Assembly (NCBI RefSeq): GCF_014836935.1
Contig: NZ_JACSPW010000009.1
Location: 99,586-163,585 of the forward strand
Source of the DNA: Solibacillus merdavium
Lineage (GTDB): Bacteria; Bacillota; Bacilli; Bacillales_A; Planococcaceae
Length of the DNA: 64,000 bases
Direction of reading: 5' to 3'
Of this stretch, positions 15,112-24,796 are shown one piece after another (positions within the stretch are counted from its first letter, which is position 1; every line of letters begins with the position of its first letter). The position numbers and the translations under genes were made by a program. A model generated the notes under the pieces. That model made no database searches, had not been told where the DNA came from, and saw only the letters and a list, made by a program, of their open reading frames with translations.

Positions 15112-15145
15112 TTAAAAACTGCACTTATTTATGGTACGGTTCACC
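15112..15145 (-). repeat. Direct repeat at the 3' end of rlmH (proximal copy, att-like)
   Basis: The minus strand reads GGTGAACCGTACCATAAATAA, encoding Gly-Glu-Pro-Tyr-His-Lys-stop of rlmH, plus 13 nt beyond. It matches 32 of 34 nt of the copy at 12028-12061. The position corresponds to the SCC attachment site of staphylococci, where the core includes TATCATAAATGA at the rlmH stop. Confidence 0.85.
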
Positions 15146-15604
15146 CTTAATAATTCTGAAACTTCGATAAATCTGTTCTACTAATACTAGCTTCATCAAT
15201 TGATGAGGTAACGTCATCTTTCCAAAGCACAACTTTTCATCCGCCCGTTTCAGTACATCGGAGTGAAGTCCTAACGATCCTCCAATGACAAAAGCCACTT
15301 TACTTTTTCCATATGTCATGAGGGATTCTAAATCCGCGGCCATTTCTTCACTAGTTTTCATTTTGCCATCTAAAGCGAGCGCAATAACATATGTCCCCTC
15401 ATTAATTTTCGCAAGGATGCGCTCACCTTCTTTACGTTTGACGATTTCCATATCAGCTTCGCTCAACTGTTCTGGTGCCTTTTCATCTGGTACCTCTACT
15501 AAGTCCACCTTTGCATATCCGCCTAAGCGCTTTACATATTCTTCGATACCCATCTTCAAATACTTTTCTTTTAATTTACCAACTGAAATGATTGTTATAT
15601 TCAC
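15125..15604 (-). CDS. rlmH: 23S rRNA (pseudouridine1915-N3)-methyltransferase RlmH
   Basis: RlmH is a SPOUT-class methyltransferase that methylates pseudouridine 1915 of 23S rRNA on the assembled ribosome. The 159-residue length is exact for the family. The knotted SAM site is visible as [18 protein letters not shown] (about 102-120), followed by [22 protein letters not shown] and the C-terminal GEPYHK with the conserved Tyr-His. The gene end doubles as a likely attachment site. It is followed by its own terminator and preceded by a DnaA-box cluster. Confidence 0.98.
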   Translation of the reverse strand: MNITIISVGKLKEKYLKMGIEEYVKRLGGYAKVDLVEVPDEKAPEQLSEADMEIVKRKEGERILAKINEGTYVIALALDGKMKTSEEMAADLESLMTYGKSKVAFVIGGSLGLHSDVLKRADEKLCFGKMTLPHQLMKLVLVEQIYRSFRIIKGEPYHK

Positions 15605-15694
15605 AGCTTATCCACCTTTACACTCCATTTACAAACAAGTTATCCACAAAAGTTATGCACATATCCACAACAAAAACCTATATATTGTGTAAAG

Positions 15695-15859
15695 TTATTT
15701 ACTTGATACTATATATGTTGCTTGCTCTTCACAATAAGAACAAGTTGTTGATAACTTTTCATCTTCTGTTAAAAAATCCATCGTTGGAAATTGTTCGGTC
15801 TCTGCTACAAGCATATCTAAAGCGTGATCTATATGGGTTTCACAGCTAAATTTTTTCAT
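15695..15859 (-). CDS. yyzF: CxxH/CxxC small protein (BA_5709 family)
   Basis: This 54-residue protein has CETH near the N-terminus (residues 5-8) and CSYC in the second half (about 40-43), a likely four-ligand metal site. It matches the CxxH/CxxC protein family encoded next to rlmH in Bacillales; function unknown. The frame extends to 15904, but the ATG at 15859 has GAAGGATTGAAT in front and gives the standard length. Confidence 0.85.
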   Translation of the reverse strand: MKKFSCETHIDHALDMLVAETEQFPTMDFLTEDEKLSTTCSYCEEQATYIVSSK

Positions 15860-15947
15860 ATTCAATCCTTCTTTCTTTTCTGAAATTTCTAGAAACTTAT
15901 TCACAATTTTTAAATGTTATCCACAATCCATTGTAACAAACAAAAAT

Positions 15948-15981
15948 TGGGTAGAAAAGAAAAGCCTTTTCTTCTCTACCC
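15948..15981 (-). terminator. Intrinsic terminator of htrC
   Basis: The minus strand GGGTAGAGAAGAAAAG pairs with CTTTTCTTTTCTACCC and is followed by the T-rich AATTTTTGTTTG, 40 nt after the htrC stop. Confidence 0.75.
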
Positions 15982-16021
15982 ATTGTGTATAAAATAATTC
16001 TAATTTTTAGTTATCCACAAT

Positions 16022-17314
16022 TTATAATTGTGCATTTTCTACCAATTCTAATTGTGCTTCAACAATTTTTCCTTCACGGTACACTTTAATCTGCAATGTA
16101 TCCCCAATTGTTTTCTCGTTATATAAGTGCTTTCGCAGCTCAATTGAATTTTCAATTGTTTGTCCATCCATCTCAACTATGACATCATATTGCTGTAAGC
16201 CCGCTTTATCCGCAGCAGAACCGCGCACAACTTGTGAAATGACAACCCCATTCTTCACTTCTTCTGGCAATTGTAATGTTTGTTGCTGATAATAAGCAGG
16301 TACTTCAGTTAAATCTACCAATGAAATACCCATAGTCGGGCGTTGAACTTCCCCGTGCTTCTCTAATTGTTCGATAATAGGTAGTGCCGAATTAATCGGA
16401 ATTGCGAACCCTAAACCTTCTACAGAAGATTGTGCAATTTTCATCGAATTTATTCCTATTAAATCTCCCGCGATATTAATTAGAGCACCGCCGGAGTTAC
16501 CTTGGTTAATCGCTGCATCTGTTTGTAAAACTTCAGTAGACCAGTCTTCTACACCATCTTCATTTAGATCGACTGGTACAGAACGATCCTTCCCTGAAAT
16601 AACACCTGTTGTTACCGAGCCATAAAATTCTAAGCCTAATGGATTTCCGATTGCAATAACTGTCTCACCTTGTTTTAATACATCGGAATCACCAAATTGC
16701 GCCACTGTTTCAATTCCTTCACTCGGAATAGAAATAATCGCCAGGTCTGTCCAAATGTCCGCCCCTACAAGCTGAGCTTCAACTTTTTCGCCATCTTCCA
16801 ATGTTACTTCAATTTGCTCTGCACCATCTACAACATGGTGATTCGTAACAATAAATGCAAATTTCTCTTCTACTTTATAAACAACTCCTGAACCACTACC
16901 CACAGCTTGAGCTGTGCCGGTGCTTTGGTTCCAGAAGTTTGGTGCAACTTTTTGGATATTTGTTATCCCTACTACAGCACTCGATACTTTTTCAACTGCA
17001 TTTGTAACATCGGTCGTTACTTCAGTTGCAGTTTGATTAATTGTTGAACCGGATGATTCATTTGAAATGGAGTTTATTTCATTTGAACCTGGCAACTGAT
17101 TAGCAAGAGAAGGTAAGAGGAGCCATAATAATAAAGCACCGACAACAACACCGCTCAGTCCCGATATAAAGTAGCCAAATTTACTGCCACTTTTATTTCT
17201 TTTATTTTTTAGACGTTGCTGTCTTTCTTCCTCTTCTCTTTTTAAACGAGCTTCAAGCTCTGAAATATGATTATTTTGGACTTCTTTTTTTTCATCGTCA
17301 GGAAAATATCCCAT
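16022..17314 (-). CDS. htrC: Membrane-anchored HtrA-type serine protease
   Basis: This DegP/HtrA-family quality-control protease is tethered outside the membrane. In order (430 residues): a charged cytoplasmic N-terminus, one transmembrane helix near residues 45-70, a trypsin-like domain with His in TNHHVVDGA, Asp in DIWTDLAIIS and Ser in NQGNSGGALIN, and one PDZ domain (about 325-420; GVVISQVVRGSAADKAGLQ). The open frame runs upstream to 17455, but the ATG at 17314 with AAAGG 9 nt upstream is preferred. Its place after the wal operon matches htrC (yyxA) of B. subtilis; the terminator at 17421-17458 makes it a separate unit. Confidence 0.93.
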   Translation of the reverse strand: MGYFPDDEKKEVQNNHISELEARLKREEEERQQRLKNKRNKSGSKFGYFISGLSGVVVGALLLWLLLPSLANQLPGSNEINSISNESSGSTINQTATEVTTDVTNAVEKVSSAVVGITNIQKVAPNFWNQSTGTAQAVGSGSGVVYKVEEKFAFIVTNHHVVDGAEQIEVTLEDGEKVEAQLVGADIWTDLAIISIPSEGIETVAQFGDSDVLKQGETVIAIGNPLGLEFYGSVTTGVISGKDRSVPVDLNEDGVEDWSTEVLQTDAAINQGNSGGALINIAGDLIGINSMKIAQSSVEGLGFAIPINSALPIIEQLEKHGEVQRPTMGISLVDLTEVPAYYQQQTLQLPEEVKNGVVISQVVRGSAADKAGLQQYDVIVEMDGQTIENSIELRKHLYNEKTIGDTLQIKVYREGKIVEAQLELVENAQL

Positions 17315-17420
17315 CGTATTCATCCTTTCATTACTTTTCTTACTCATAGCATACACATTTAACATTAAAATTAGATGAAAATTGCATAAAACCTCCTTAA
17401 AAAATTGCAAAGTTCCATTA

Positions 17421-17458
17421 AAAAAAGGTGTGCTGAAAGTATTCACTTTCAACACACC
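17421..17458 (-). terminator. Intrinsic terminator of the wal operon
   Basis: The minus strand AGGTGTGTTGAAAGT pairs with ACTTTCAGCACACCT (4-nt loop) and is followed by seven T residues, 14 nt after the walJ stop. Confidence 0.92.
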
Positions 17459-17471
17459 TCTTTACTCATAT

Positions 17472-18260
17472 TTATACCATCACAAGCTTGGTAGGTTCAT
17501 TTGCATCAGTATCATGTAAGTGCAAATATTCTCCCGTTATAATGCCACAAGACTGTAATGTTTGTTCGACACTCATACGAGCTAAATCTTTCATATTATT
17601 GTCTTTACTTAAGTGGGCTAAATAAATCTGAGTCTGTTTTTCCGCAACAACATCTGCCATTGCTACAGCAGCATCCTCATTCGAAACGTGACCGACATCA
17701 GATAAGATACGTCGTTTAATGTTCCAAGGGTATTTACCCATTTGCAGCATACTCACGTCATGATTACTTTCAAATACATAGGCATCTGCTGCTGCAATAT
17801 ATCCTTTCATACGGTCACTTACATAGCCCGTATCAGTAATGACAACAAGTTTACGGCCATTATCATGGAATGTATAGAACATTGGATCCGCAGCATCATG
17901 TGACACGGCAAACGATTGAATATCAAGACTGCCAAAAGTTTTTACTGTTTCCATATCAAAATCGAAGCATAAATCTGTTGGAATTGTACCAACTAAACCA
18001 TCCATTGCAGTCCATGTTTTTGCATTAGCATATACCGGTATATTGTATTTACGTGCAATGACTCCAAGACCTTTAATATGGTCACTATGCTCATGCGTTA
18101 CTAAAATACCTGATAAACTTTTCATATCACGATCTATATTAGCAAACAGTTGCTCCATTTTTTTTCCGCTTAAGCCTACATCAATCAAAAATGAATGTTC
18201 ATCATTTTCTACGTAGACTGCGTTCCCTGTACTGCCACTTGCTAAAACGCTAAATCGCAT
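17472..18260 (-). CDS. walJ: MBL-fold exonuclease WalJ (YycJ)
   Basis: This 262-residue metallo-beta-lactamase-fold protein carries the metal motif [10 protein letters not shown] (about 56-65), a further His in [10 protein letters not shown] and a C-terminal His in [11 protein letters not shown]. YycJ/WalJ is a 5'-3' exonuclease linked to mismatch repair and is the last gene of the walRK operon in most Firmicutes. It follows yycI by 12 nt and is followed by the operon terminator. Confidence 0.95.
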   Translation of the reverse strand: MRFSVLASGSTGNAVYVENDEHSFLIDVGLSGKKMEQLFANIDRDMKSLSGILVTHEHSDHIKGLGVIARKYNIPVYANAKTWTAMDGLVGTIPTDLCFDFDMETVKTFGSLDIQSFAVSHDAADPMFYTFHDNGRKLVVITDTGYVSDRMKGYIAAADAYVFESNHDVSMLQMGKYPWNIKRRILSDVGHVSNEDAAVAMADVVAEKQTQIYLAHLSKDNNMKDLARMSVEQTLQSCGIITGEYLHLHDTDANEPTKLVMV

Positions 18261-18272
18261 TGTTAAAACTCC

Positions 18273-19109
18273 CTACTCTTCCAAATCCTCTGTCTCTTCG
18301 ACGATTTCGGATAAATCATTTTGTAATTCCACAATCTTTCCTTGTACTGCATTTACAAAATGTATTTCTTCTTGTCCATCTTTTAGCTTCACACGTACTT
18401 CCCAAGTAGGCGCAAAAACCTGAGTTTGTGTTAATTGGACAATTGTGGAATAGCCAATATTCATCTCTAAAATTTGAGAATCTGGTTTTAATAAATTTTT
18501 ATTATCTAAGATCTGCAAAACTTGTATTGCCGTTAGTAAATTTTGTTGTTTATCTAACTTCTCATGTTTTTCCAGCATTGTTTGCTCATACGCATACACA
18601 CGATTTTCATCATCCCAGTAAATTTTTACATAACCACGTACATTGTAATACAGTGTTAAGTTATTTACCTTCTGGAAAAATGTAGCCTCTCTTTTTTCTT
18701 CATCAACATTCCATAATACATAGGAGTCGCCTTCTTGTACATTATTGTAAAGAAATTCAAGAAATGGATTCCTGCCACCGTTTTCCTGAAGCTTAACTGG
18801 CTTTTCCATCGTCACAATTAGCTTATTTTCATTTTCAATTTGTGTAAATTGATTTGCGGAATACGGTATTTCTGCCGGTGAGAATTTTTTGATTTGCCCA
18901 GAATAGTAAGCTGCACTTTCATTGTTATTTGGAAGTGCTATATACGTAATATTATCTTCTTTCAAACGCGCTTCAATTTTTTTCGTCGTTTCTCCTAAAA
19001 CCTCAATTAGTTGACCTTCGTTATAGCTTTCTAGATATTGCGTATATAAAAAGAGATTCAATATTAAAAACACCCATATAAAAATAGATTTCGTTCTACT
19101 CCAATCCAT
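18273..19109 (-). CDS. yycI: WalK regulator YycI
   Basis: YycI has a short cytoplasmic N-terminus, one transmembrane helix (about 8-26, IFIWVFLILNLFLYTQYLE) and a large extracytoplasmic domain. With YycH it restrains WalK signalling through membrane contacts. The 278-residue length is normal. Its start overlaps the end of yycH by 14 nt, indicating coupled translation. Confidence 0.92.
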   Translation of the reverse strand: MDWSRTKSIFIWVFLILNLFLYTQYLESYNEGQLIEVLGETTKKIEARLKEDNITYIALPNNNESAAYYSGQIKKFSPAEIPYSANQFTQIENENKLIVTMEKPVKLQENGGRNPFLEFLYNNVQEGDSYVLWNVDEEKREATFFQKVNNLTLYYNVRGYVKIYWDDENRVYAYEQTMLEKHEKLDKQQNLLTAIQVLQILDNKNLLKPDSQILEMNIGYSTIVQLTQTQVFAPTWEVRVKLKDGQEEIHFVNAVQGKIVELQNDLSEIVEETEDLEE

Positions 19110-20424
19110 CTATAATCCCCCCTGTACGCTCGGGTGATATGTGTGTCCACTCATTGTTCGAAATGGTAAACCAACTAGGTTCTAAAATGAACGCTTCATC
19201 TTGCGCGAAATAATAGCCAACAACAACTTCATCAATATCTTTAAATGAGTCATCCGTATTTCGAATATACTCGATTACTTCCTCACCAGATACCAATTCT
19301 TTCTGTTCTCTATAGACTTCGCCTTCTGTTGCGATAGAATAATAAGGACGTCGATAGCGGAAAATGCGATTTTCACCCCATGTTGTTATAATGCGGGTTG
19401 GGGTTGTCGTCATATTACTATAAATCGGCAATCCATGTAAAAACAGTTGATATTCCGTTATATGCTTTTCTATATTCATCGAAGAGAATCGATAGTCTCC
19501 TGTAAATCCACCATGATCATTTATATAATCAAAGCTATCTTTAAGTAATTTCGATGATGGAATGGGCACAATACTTTCTGCAGGCGGGTACACATAATTA
19601 AGAATGCGATTCTTAGTATCCACCGTCATTAATGATGTATCATCTGTATACCTATCCGAATATTCACTTTCAATATTTCGCTGTACAATTTTCGGTTGTG
19701 TAAAAACAATTGATTTAAATAAATTTGGGGAAATCTCCTGTATTAAATACGTATAGCGTGTCGATTGAATCGGATTTTTTGAGACATACAATGAGCGTAA
19801 TGAATCTCGTTCTATTTCTACATATGGACTATAATCTTTAGCAGGCTCAATTACTTCTGTCAAAAACTTGTCTGTATTTACTATATCTGCATATGTTCTA
19901 TATAATATCCGTTTTTCTGTATTCAAAAAGAGCAGTTGTAACTGATTGTTCGTTTCTAATGTTGACCAGTCCAAAATTAGGCGAGTAAAGCTTGCTCCCG
20001 GTATAGCCTTATCATTAAACGATACAACATTTGAAAAAACCTGTAACGGTAACTCCTCATTGAAAAACATCGTGACACGATTATTTGTTCTTATAATTCC
20101 ATTCATTTTTTCATCAGATAGATTGGTATTAATTAAATCAAGCTCACTCGTTTCCCAAGTTCGTAAATAGCTGTAGAGTTCATTTAAAACACTTGGAGAT
20201 ACCGTACCGAAAAATTCGTCATTTTGCCGGTACAGCAGTCGATAAGGCTTTAATACATCATTCAATTCCTTTTGTTGACCGACCATAACTTCCTCAATCT
20301 GTGTTTCTTCTATTAACCCATAGTCGGGCTTGTAGTTCCAAATAAGAAGCGTAAAGATAATACTGAGCAAAACGAGGAATGTTAATAAAATTGATTTTAC
20401 TTGTTCAACATATTTCATTCCCAA
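19096..20424 (-). CDS. yycH: WalK regulator YycH
   Basis: This 442-residue protein has an N-terminal transmembrane helix (about 10-30, ILLTFLVLLSIIFTLLIWNY) and a long extracellular region of the YycH fold. It acts with YycI to control the WalK kinase. The start is MGM or the ATG at 20418; it overlaps walK by up to 10 nt. Confidence 0.92.
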   Translation of the reverse strand: MGMKYVEQVKSILLTFLVLLSIIFTLLIWNYKPDYGLIEETQIEEVMVGQQKELNDVLKPYRLLYRQNDEFFGTVSPSVLNELYSYLRTWETSELDLINTNLSDEKMNGIIRTNNRVTMFFNEELPLQVFSNVVSFNDKAIPGASFTRLILDWSTLETNNQLQLLFLNTEKRILYRTYADIVNTDKFLTEVIEPAKDYSPYVEIERDSLRSLYVSKNPIQSTRYTYLIQEISPNLFKSIVFTQPKIVQRNIESEYSDRYTDDTSLMTVDTKNRILNYVYPPAESIVPIPSSKLLKDSFDYINDHGGFTGDYRFSSMNIEKHITEYQLFLHGLPIYSNMTTTPTRIITTWGENRIFRYRRPYYSIATEGEVYREQKELVSGEEVIEYIRNTDDSFKDIDEVVVGYYFAQDEAFILEPSWFTISNNEWTHISPERTGGIIDGLE

Positions 20425-22250
20425 TCCCCCGCTTCATCCAATTCGTATGGCAAAGTGAAGAATATCGTAGTACCTTGTCCTTCCTCACTTTCTGCCCAAA
20501 TTTTCCCGCCATGTGCTTCAATCATTTCACGCGCAATTGCAAGTCCTAAACCAGTTCCGCCCATCGATCGTGCACGTGCTCGGTCTACACGATAGAAGCG
20601 ATCAAAAATCCGTGCTACATTTTCCTTTGGAATTCCCATCCCGTCATCCGAAATCATGACGCGAAGCATATTATCATGTACAGTAAACCCGAAACGGATA
20701 TAACCACCGTCTGGAGAATATTTCAATGCATTTGAAATAATATTATCGATTACCTGTGTCAGCTTATCGGTATCAATATCTACAAAATAACTTTTCTCTG
20801 GAAGTAAACGGATAAACTCTACATTTTGTGACTTCGACATTTCAAAGCGATCAATAATTTGTGTGAAAAACTTATTAAACTCTACAAATCCTAAATTCAA
20901 TTCATACTCTTGGCTATCCATTTTAGAAAGCTGTAATAAATCATTTACTAAACGAATCATACGCTCAGTTTCTGTTTGTGTAACATTTAAAAACGTTGGG
21001 GCAATATTTTCATCACGCCAAGCTCCTTCTGCCAATGCTTCTAAATAGCTTCGCATTGTTGTAAGTGGTGTCCGTAGCTCATGTGATACGTTCGCTACGA
21101 ATTCCCGCCGTTCCAGATCAATTTTCTCCTGCTCAGTAATATCATGCAATACGGTAATTAAGCCATTCACAAAGCCCGTTTCTTTTTGAATAACAGAGAA
21201 GTTGGCTCGTAAAATATACGGTGCATCACTCATGCTAAAATCAAGATTTACAGGCTCTTTCATATGAATTAAATCTTCAAAACTATATTCCTGATCCAAT
21301 CTTAAAACAGAAGCAATTGGACGGTTTAAAGTAGATTCCCGTGTATCATGAAGTAAATCCAGAGCAGGCTCATTAATTAATATAATTTTCCCTTTGCGAT
21401 CTGTTGCAATAACCCCATCTGTCATATTACTAAGAACACTTGCCAATTTCCGACGTTCAGCTTCTGTCGTAGACTGTGCTTCTTGTAGGCGATTAGTCAA
21501 ATGGTTAAAAGCAATCGCTAATTGACCAATCTCATCTGTTCCGTATACACGTACTTTTCGGGAATAATTTCCTTTTGACATCGCTTGCGCCTGTTTTCGC
21601 ATATCGGAAATGGGTCTTGTAATCGTTCGTGCAACAAGTATTCCTAAAATGATTGTAATAGCCAGAGACATTGCAATACCAGCAGCAAAAATACGGTTTA
21701 TTTCATTTAGTTGTTCATATACTTTTTCAATATTAGATTCGACATATATAGCACCTCTTACTTCCCCATTTGGTCCCACTGTATCGGTTATGGGGAATGC
21801 AAGCAGCCAGACTCGCTGCCCTGTATCACGGTCCAGCGAAATACTATCCCATAACGTTTCGGCGGACATCGCTTTACTTATATTATCTTCATTTGCCCGT
21901 TGCCCCACAAGCGCCTGATTATTAGCGTCCGAAATAGCTAGAATACGACTGCGATTATTAACAACAATAATTTTGTTAATATCCTCTGTAGAGACTTCCT
22001 GTAAAATCGTTTTTAATCTCAACTCTATTGAAGGTGCCATATCATCCACTTCTTTAATCATTTCTTCGCGGATACTGTAGTGAACAAGCTCAATTCTTTG
22101 ACGGATGGAATCTTGGAAATTCGTTTTTAAATTCGTCTCAAGCTGCTTAGAAAAATAGATCCCAATAATTTGAAGAGCAATAATTATTAAAAGTACATAG
22201 ATTAATACAAGCTTTACATGAATCGATTTGAAAAAGCTTACTTTTTGCAT
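20415..22250 (-). CDS. walK: Sensor histidine kinase WalK
   Basis: WalK is the essential kinase that couples peptidoglycan turnover to cell-wall hydrolase expression. The 611 residues comprise a transmembrane helix (13-33), an extracellular Cache-like domain (about 35-180), a second helix (183-203), HAMP (205-257), PAS (265-370), HisKA with the phospho-acceptor H390 (NVSHELRTPL) and a HATPase_c domain with N, G1 (DDGMGIP) and G2 (GGTGLGLAI) boxes. It lies 5 nt after walR. Confidence 0.98.
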   Translation of the reverse strand: MQKVSFFKSIHVKLVLIYVLLIIIALQIIGIYFSKQLETNLKTNFQDSIRQRIELVHYSIREEMIKEVDDMAPSIELRLKTILQEVSTEDINKIIVVNNRSRILAISDANNQALVGQRANEDNISKAMSAETLWDSISLDRDTGQRVWLLAFPITDTVGPNGEVRGAIYVESNIEKVYEQLNEINRIFAAGIAMSLAITIILGILVARTITRPISDMRKQAQAMSKGNYSRKVRVYGTDEIGQLAIAFNHLTNRLQEAQSTTEAERRKLASVLSNMTDGVIATDRKGKIILINEPALDLLHDTRESTLNRPIASVLRLDQEYSFEDLIHMKEPVNLDFSMSDAPYILRANFSVIQKETGFVNGLITVLHDITEQEKIDLERREFVANVSHELRTPLTTMRSYLEALAEGAWRDENIAPTFLNVTQTETERMIRLVNDLLQLSKMDSQEYELNLGFVEFNKFFTQIIDRFEMSKSQNVEFIRLLPEKSYFVDIDTDKLTQVIDNIISNALKYSPDGGYIRFGFTVHDNMLRVMISDDGMGIPKENVARIFDRFYRVDRARARSMGGTGLGLAIAREMIEAHGGKIWAESEEGQGTTIFFTLPYELDEAGDWE

Positions 22251-22255
22251 GTAGT

Positions 22256-22969
22256 CTACTCCTGTTCAGGATTTCGTAAGTAATAGCCGACTCCCCGTCT
22301 TGTTACAATCCATAATGGATGACTCGGATTATCTTCTATTTTTTCTCTTAGACGGCGAATTGTTACGTCTACTGTACGTACATCACCAAAGTAATCGTAA
22401 CCCCATACAGTTTGTAGCAAGTGTTCACGCGTCATTACTTGACCGATATGTTTTGCTAAATAGTGCAATAATTCAAATTCACGATGCGTTAGCTCTATTG
22501 ATTCATCACGCTTTAAAACTAAGTATGCATCAGGCTGAATTGTCAATGAACCTACAACAATATCATTTGATTCAGCTTGCGCTTCCTCTACTTGAGCAGG
22601 TACATTTAATCGGCGCATATTTGCCTTCACACGGGCGATTAGCTCCCGCGTACTAAATGGCTTCGTTACATAATCATCTGCTCCCATTTCAAGACCTAAC
22701 ACCTTATCAATCTCCGAGCCTTTTGCCGTTAGCATAATAATAGGAAAATCATATTTTTTACGGACTTCACGACATACTTCCATTCCATCACGCTTTGGAA
22801 GCATTATATCCAATAACATTAAATCTGGCTGCTCTTCTTCTACTCTTTGTAGAGCCTCGTCTCCATCGTACGCACAAATTACACGATAGCCTTCTTTAAT
22901 TAAATTAAACTGCAAAATATCTGCAATTGGTTTCTCATCATCTACAACTAAAATTGTTTTATCAATCAT
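22256..22969 (-). CDS. walR: Response regulator WalR
   Basis: This OmpR-family response regulator has 237 residues. The receiver domain has the acidic pocket D10-D11, phospho-acceptor D54 (LMLLDIMLP) and conserved Lys in TKPFS (about 103). The C-terminal winged helix (about 135-232) includes [16 protein letters not shown]. It is the first gene of walR-walK-yycH-yycI-walJ and controls autolysin genes. Confidence 0.98.
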   Translation of the reverse strand: MIDKTILVVDDEKPIADILQFNLIKEGYRVICAYDGDEALQRVEEEQPDLMLLDIMLPKRDGMEVCREVRKKYDFPIIMLTAKGSEIDKVLGLEMGADDYVTKPFSTRELIARVKANMRRLNVPAQVEEAQAESNDIVVGSLTIQPDAYLVLKRDESIELTHREFELLHYLAKHIGQVMTREHLLQTVWGYDYFGDVRTVDVTIRRLREKIEDNPSHPLWIVTRRGVGYYLRNPEQE

Positions 22970-23157
22970 CTATATACCTCTTTCCTAAATAAATTCTATA
23001 TAAAATGAAAAGTAATGTTTATTTTTACTATCATTACTCTATCACGGTTTGCGATTTGATGCATTATACAGATGTTTTCCATAAATTATTTTCCAGGAAA
23101 TATTTTTAAATTTTTTCCGTATTTTAGTTCTATTCTCTGAAAGTGCTGTAATAATTG

Positions 23158-23196
23158 AAAAAAGTGTGCTAAAAGTCAAAGCTTTTAACACACCTC
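23158..23196 (-). terminator. Intrinsic terminator of the M23 peptidase gene
   Basis: The minus strand GTGTGTTAAAAGC pairs with CTTTTAGCACAC and is followed by a run of six T, 8 nt after the stop codon. Confidence 0.88.
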
Positions 23197-23202
23197 CCTA
23201 AA

Positions 23203-24672
23203 TTAATTTAAATATGATAATGGATTTACTTCAGAACCATTTTTATGAATTTCGAAATGCAGATGAGTTCCCGTTGAACGACCTGTGGACCCCATTTGTC
23301 CAAGAGCAGATCCTTGTTCTACTACTTGTCCAACTGATACTTCAATACTTGATAAGTGTGCGTATAGTGATTCAAAGCCATTATTATGGTCGATTACAAC
23401 ATAGTTCCCATATGTTGAATGACTTCCAGCTGTTTTAATAACCCCATTATCTGAAGCTTTAATCGTATAATTGGATGGTCGCGCAATATCGATTCCATAA
23501 TGATAGCGTCCCCAACGATGTCCCATATTACTTGAAACATAACCTCCAACTGCTGGCCAAGCGAAGGTTCCTGTTCCAATAGAAGGAATTACCTTCGTTC
23601 CTACGATTACTATACGATTTTCAGGTTCTATTAATACATTTCCCACAGATTGACGTCGCTCTGTTCGGACGCCATTTTCTTCTGTAATTAAATAAGAAAC
23701 TTCTTTCTTACCTTTTTTGCCTTCTTGCTTAACAATTTTTTCACCTTTTAACATTGTTGGATCTTCTTCAACAACTTTAGCGAAATCAATTTCCTCGATT
23801 TTTTTCTTCTCATAAACGGCCTTAACATTAACGAATGGTTTTTCTATCGTAACATTTAGCTCTTGACCAATCTGCAGTAATGTATTTTCTGTAAGAGAAG
23901 GGTTTAAAGATAATAATTGTGCTATTGTTAAATCATGTGCAGATGCTATAGAGCCCAACATATCTCCTGGTTTTACTGTATAGGTTTCTTGCTGTACTGA
24001 ACCTGTTTGTAATAACTGGATCGCCTCTGATACAGAAACAATTTCATCTGGCTTTGCTAAATCTTCCTGTCCTGTAATTGGAGCTGACAGTGCAACATCA
24101 ATTAGACGGGTTTCATCTTTTTTTAATTCGGGTAAAGAATCACTAGTTGAATTGTTTTTCAATTTATTCAATTGATATTGAGTAATATAGCGAAGCTTTA
24201 ATCCGTCAATTACAGCTTCAAAATCCGCTTTGTCCTTCAATGAAGCAACGACTGTATCTTCTACTTGTAGGGAATAAACTTGTGCTTGAACTGTCAATGC
24301 TTCTTGAAGGTTTTTTATCGTTTCTTCTTCATTTGCATCTACTGTAAATACTTGCTCTGGAATAATCTTAAGTTCGCTACTAGCATCGACCTTTAAATTA
24401 TCATACTTCTTGCTAGCTTCTAGTTCTTTATTTAGTACAACTTCTTCTACTGTTGCTTCATCTGCAACAGATCCAACATATGTATCAGCTACATAAACGT
24501 GGTAAATTTTAGCGAATTGTTCTTTATCTGTTTCATTCGCGAAACCTAGATTGAATGTCACCGTAGAAACGAGTAACGCAAAAATTGCAGTAATTTTTAA
24601 TTTTCCATTATGACGATTCATTAGACTTTGTTTTAAATTGCCTAAGCCTAACTTGTTTCCTTTTGAACTCAT
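23203..24672 (-). CDS. Secreted M23 endopeptidase with LysM and G5 domains
   Basis: This 489-residue cell-wall hydrolase has a hydrophobic N-terminal signal/anchor near residues 27-47, a central region, LysM (about 234-280; YTVKPGDMLGSIASAHDLT), a G5 domain (about 285-365) and an M23 peptidase domain with zinc ligands in HYGIDIA and THLHFEI near the C-terminus. It probably cleaves peptidoglycan cross-bridges. Start is the ATG at 24672 with GGAAGGGG upstream rather than the end of the open frame at 24732. It lies next to the wal operon, the regulator of such enzymes, and a WalR-like box is found upstream. Confidence 0.93.
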   Translation of the reverse strand: MSSKGNKLGLGNLKQSLMNRHNGKLKITAIFALLVSTVTFNLGFANETDKEQFAKIYHVYVADTYVGSVADEATVEEVVLNKELEASKKYDNLKVDASSELKIIPEQVFTVDANEEETIKNLQEALTVQAQVYSLQVEDTVVASLKDKADFEAVIDGLKLRYITQYQLNKLKNNSTSDSLPELKKDETRLIDVALSAPITGQEDLAKPDEIVSVSEAIQLLQTGSVQQETYTVKPGDMLGSIASAHDLTIAQLLSLNPSLTENTLLQIGQELNVTIEKPFVNVKAVYEKKKIEEIDFAKVVEEDPTMLKGEKIVKQEGKKGKKEVSYLITEENGVRTERRQSVGNVLIEPENRIVIVGTKVIPSIGTGTFAWPAVGGYVSSNMGHRWGRYHYGIDIARPSNYTIKASDNGVIKTAGSHSTYGNYVVIDHNNGFESLYAHLSSIEVSVGQVVEQGSALGQMGSTGRSTGTHLHFEIHKNGSEVNPLSYLN

Positions 24673-24796
24673 GATAAAGCCCCTTCCAACTATGTCTAAT
24701 CTATAATATTTAGTGCTTCTATTTATCTTCAAGTGTTAAAACACACTTTGCTACTGTACCATATTTCTCATTCCAAATGAACTACTTCAATATTTT

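Larger units (their letters stand above)
12028..15145. mobile_element. Putative SCC-like element inserted at the 3' end of rlmH
   Basis: About 3.08 kb lies between two 34-nt direct repeats (32 of 34 identical) of the rlmH 3' end, the chromosomal target of staphylococcal cassette chromosome elements. It carries a small basic protein gene (+), an ABC-2 permease, its ATPase and an XRE-AbrB regulator (-). No ccr recombinase, transposase or integrase is present, so it could be a decayed or non-autonomous cassette, or the product of an old duplication at rlmH. The gaps at 12062-12316 and 14870-15060 hold no recognisable gene. Confidence 0.5.
15608..16019. promoter_or_regulatory. DnaA-box cluster near rlmH/yyzF
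   Basis: Perfect TTATNCACA boxes occur at 15640-15648, 15653-15661, 15897-15905, 15917-15925 and 16011-16019, with an inverted TGTGTATAA at 15984-15992. Single-mismatch boxes lie at 15608-15616 and 15661-15669. They fill both gaps around yyzF, 37 kb from oriC. From memory, the homologous yydA (rlmH) region of B. subtilis is one of its oriC-distal DnaA-binding clusters, so the site appears conserved. Confidence 0.75.

Noticed and set aside
12028..15145. Reading the rlmH-end copy as a truncated rlmH pseudogene
   Set aside because: Only the last six codons and stop are present, with an abrupt boundary; an attachment-site duplication explains this better than decay of a full gene.
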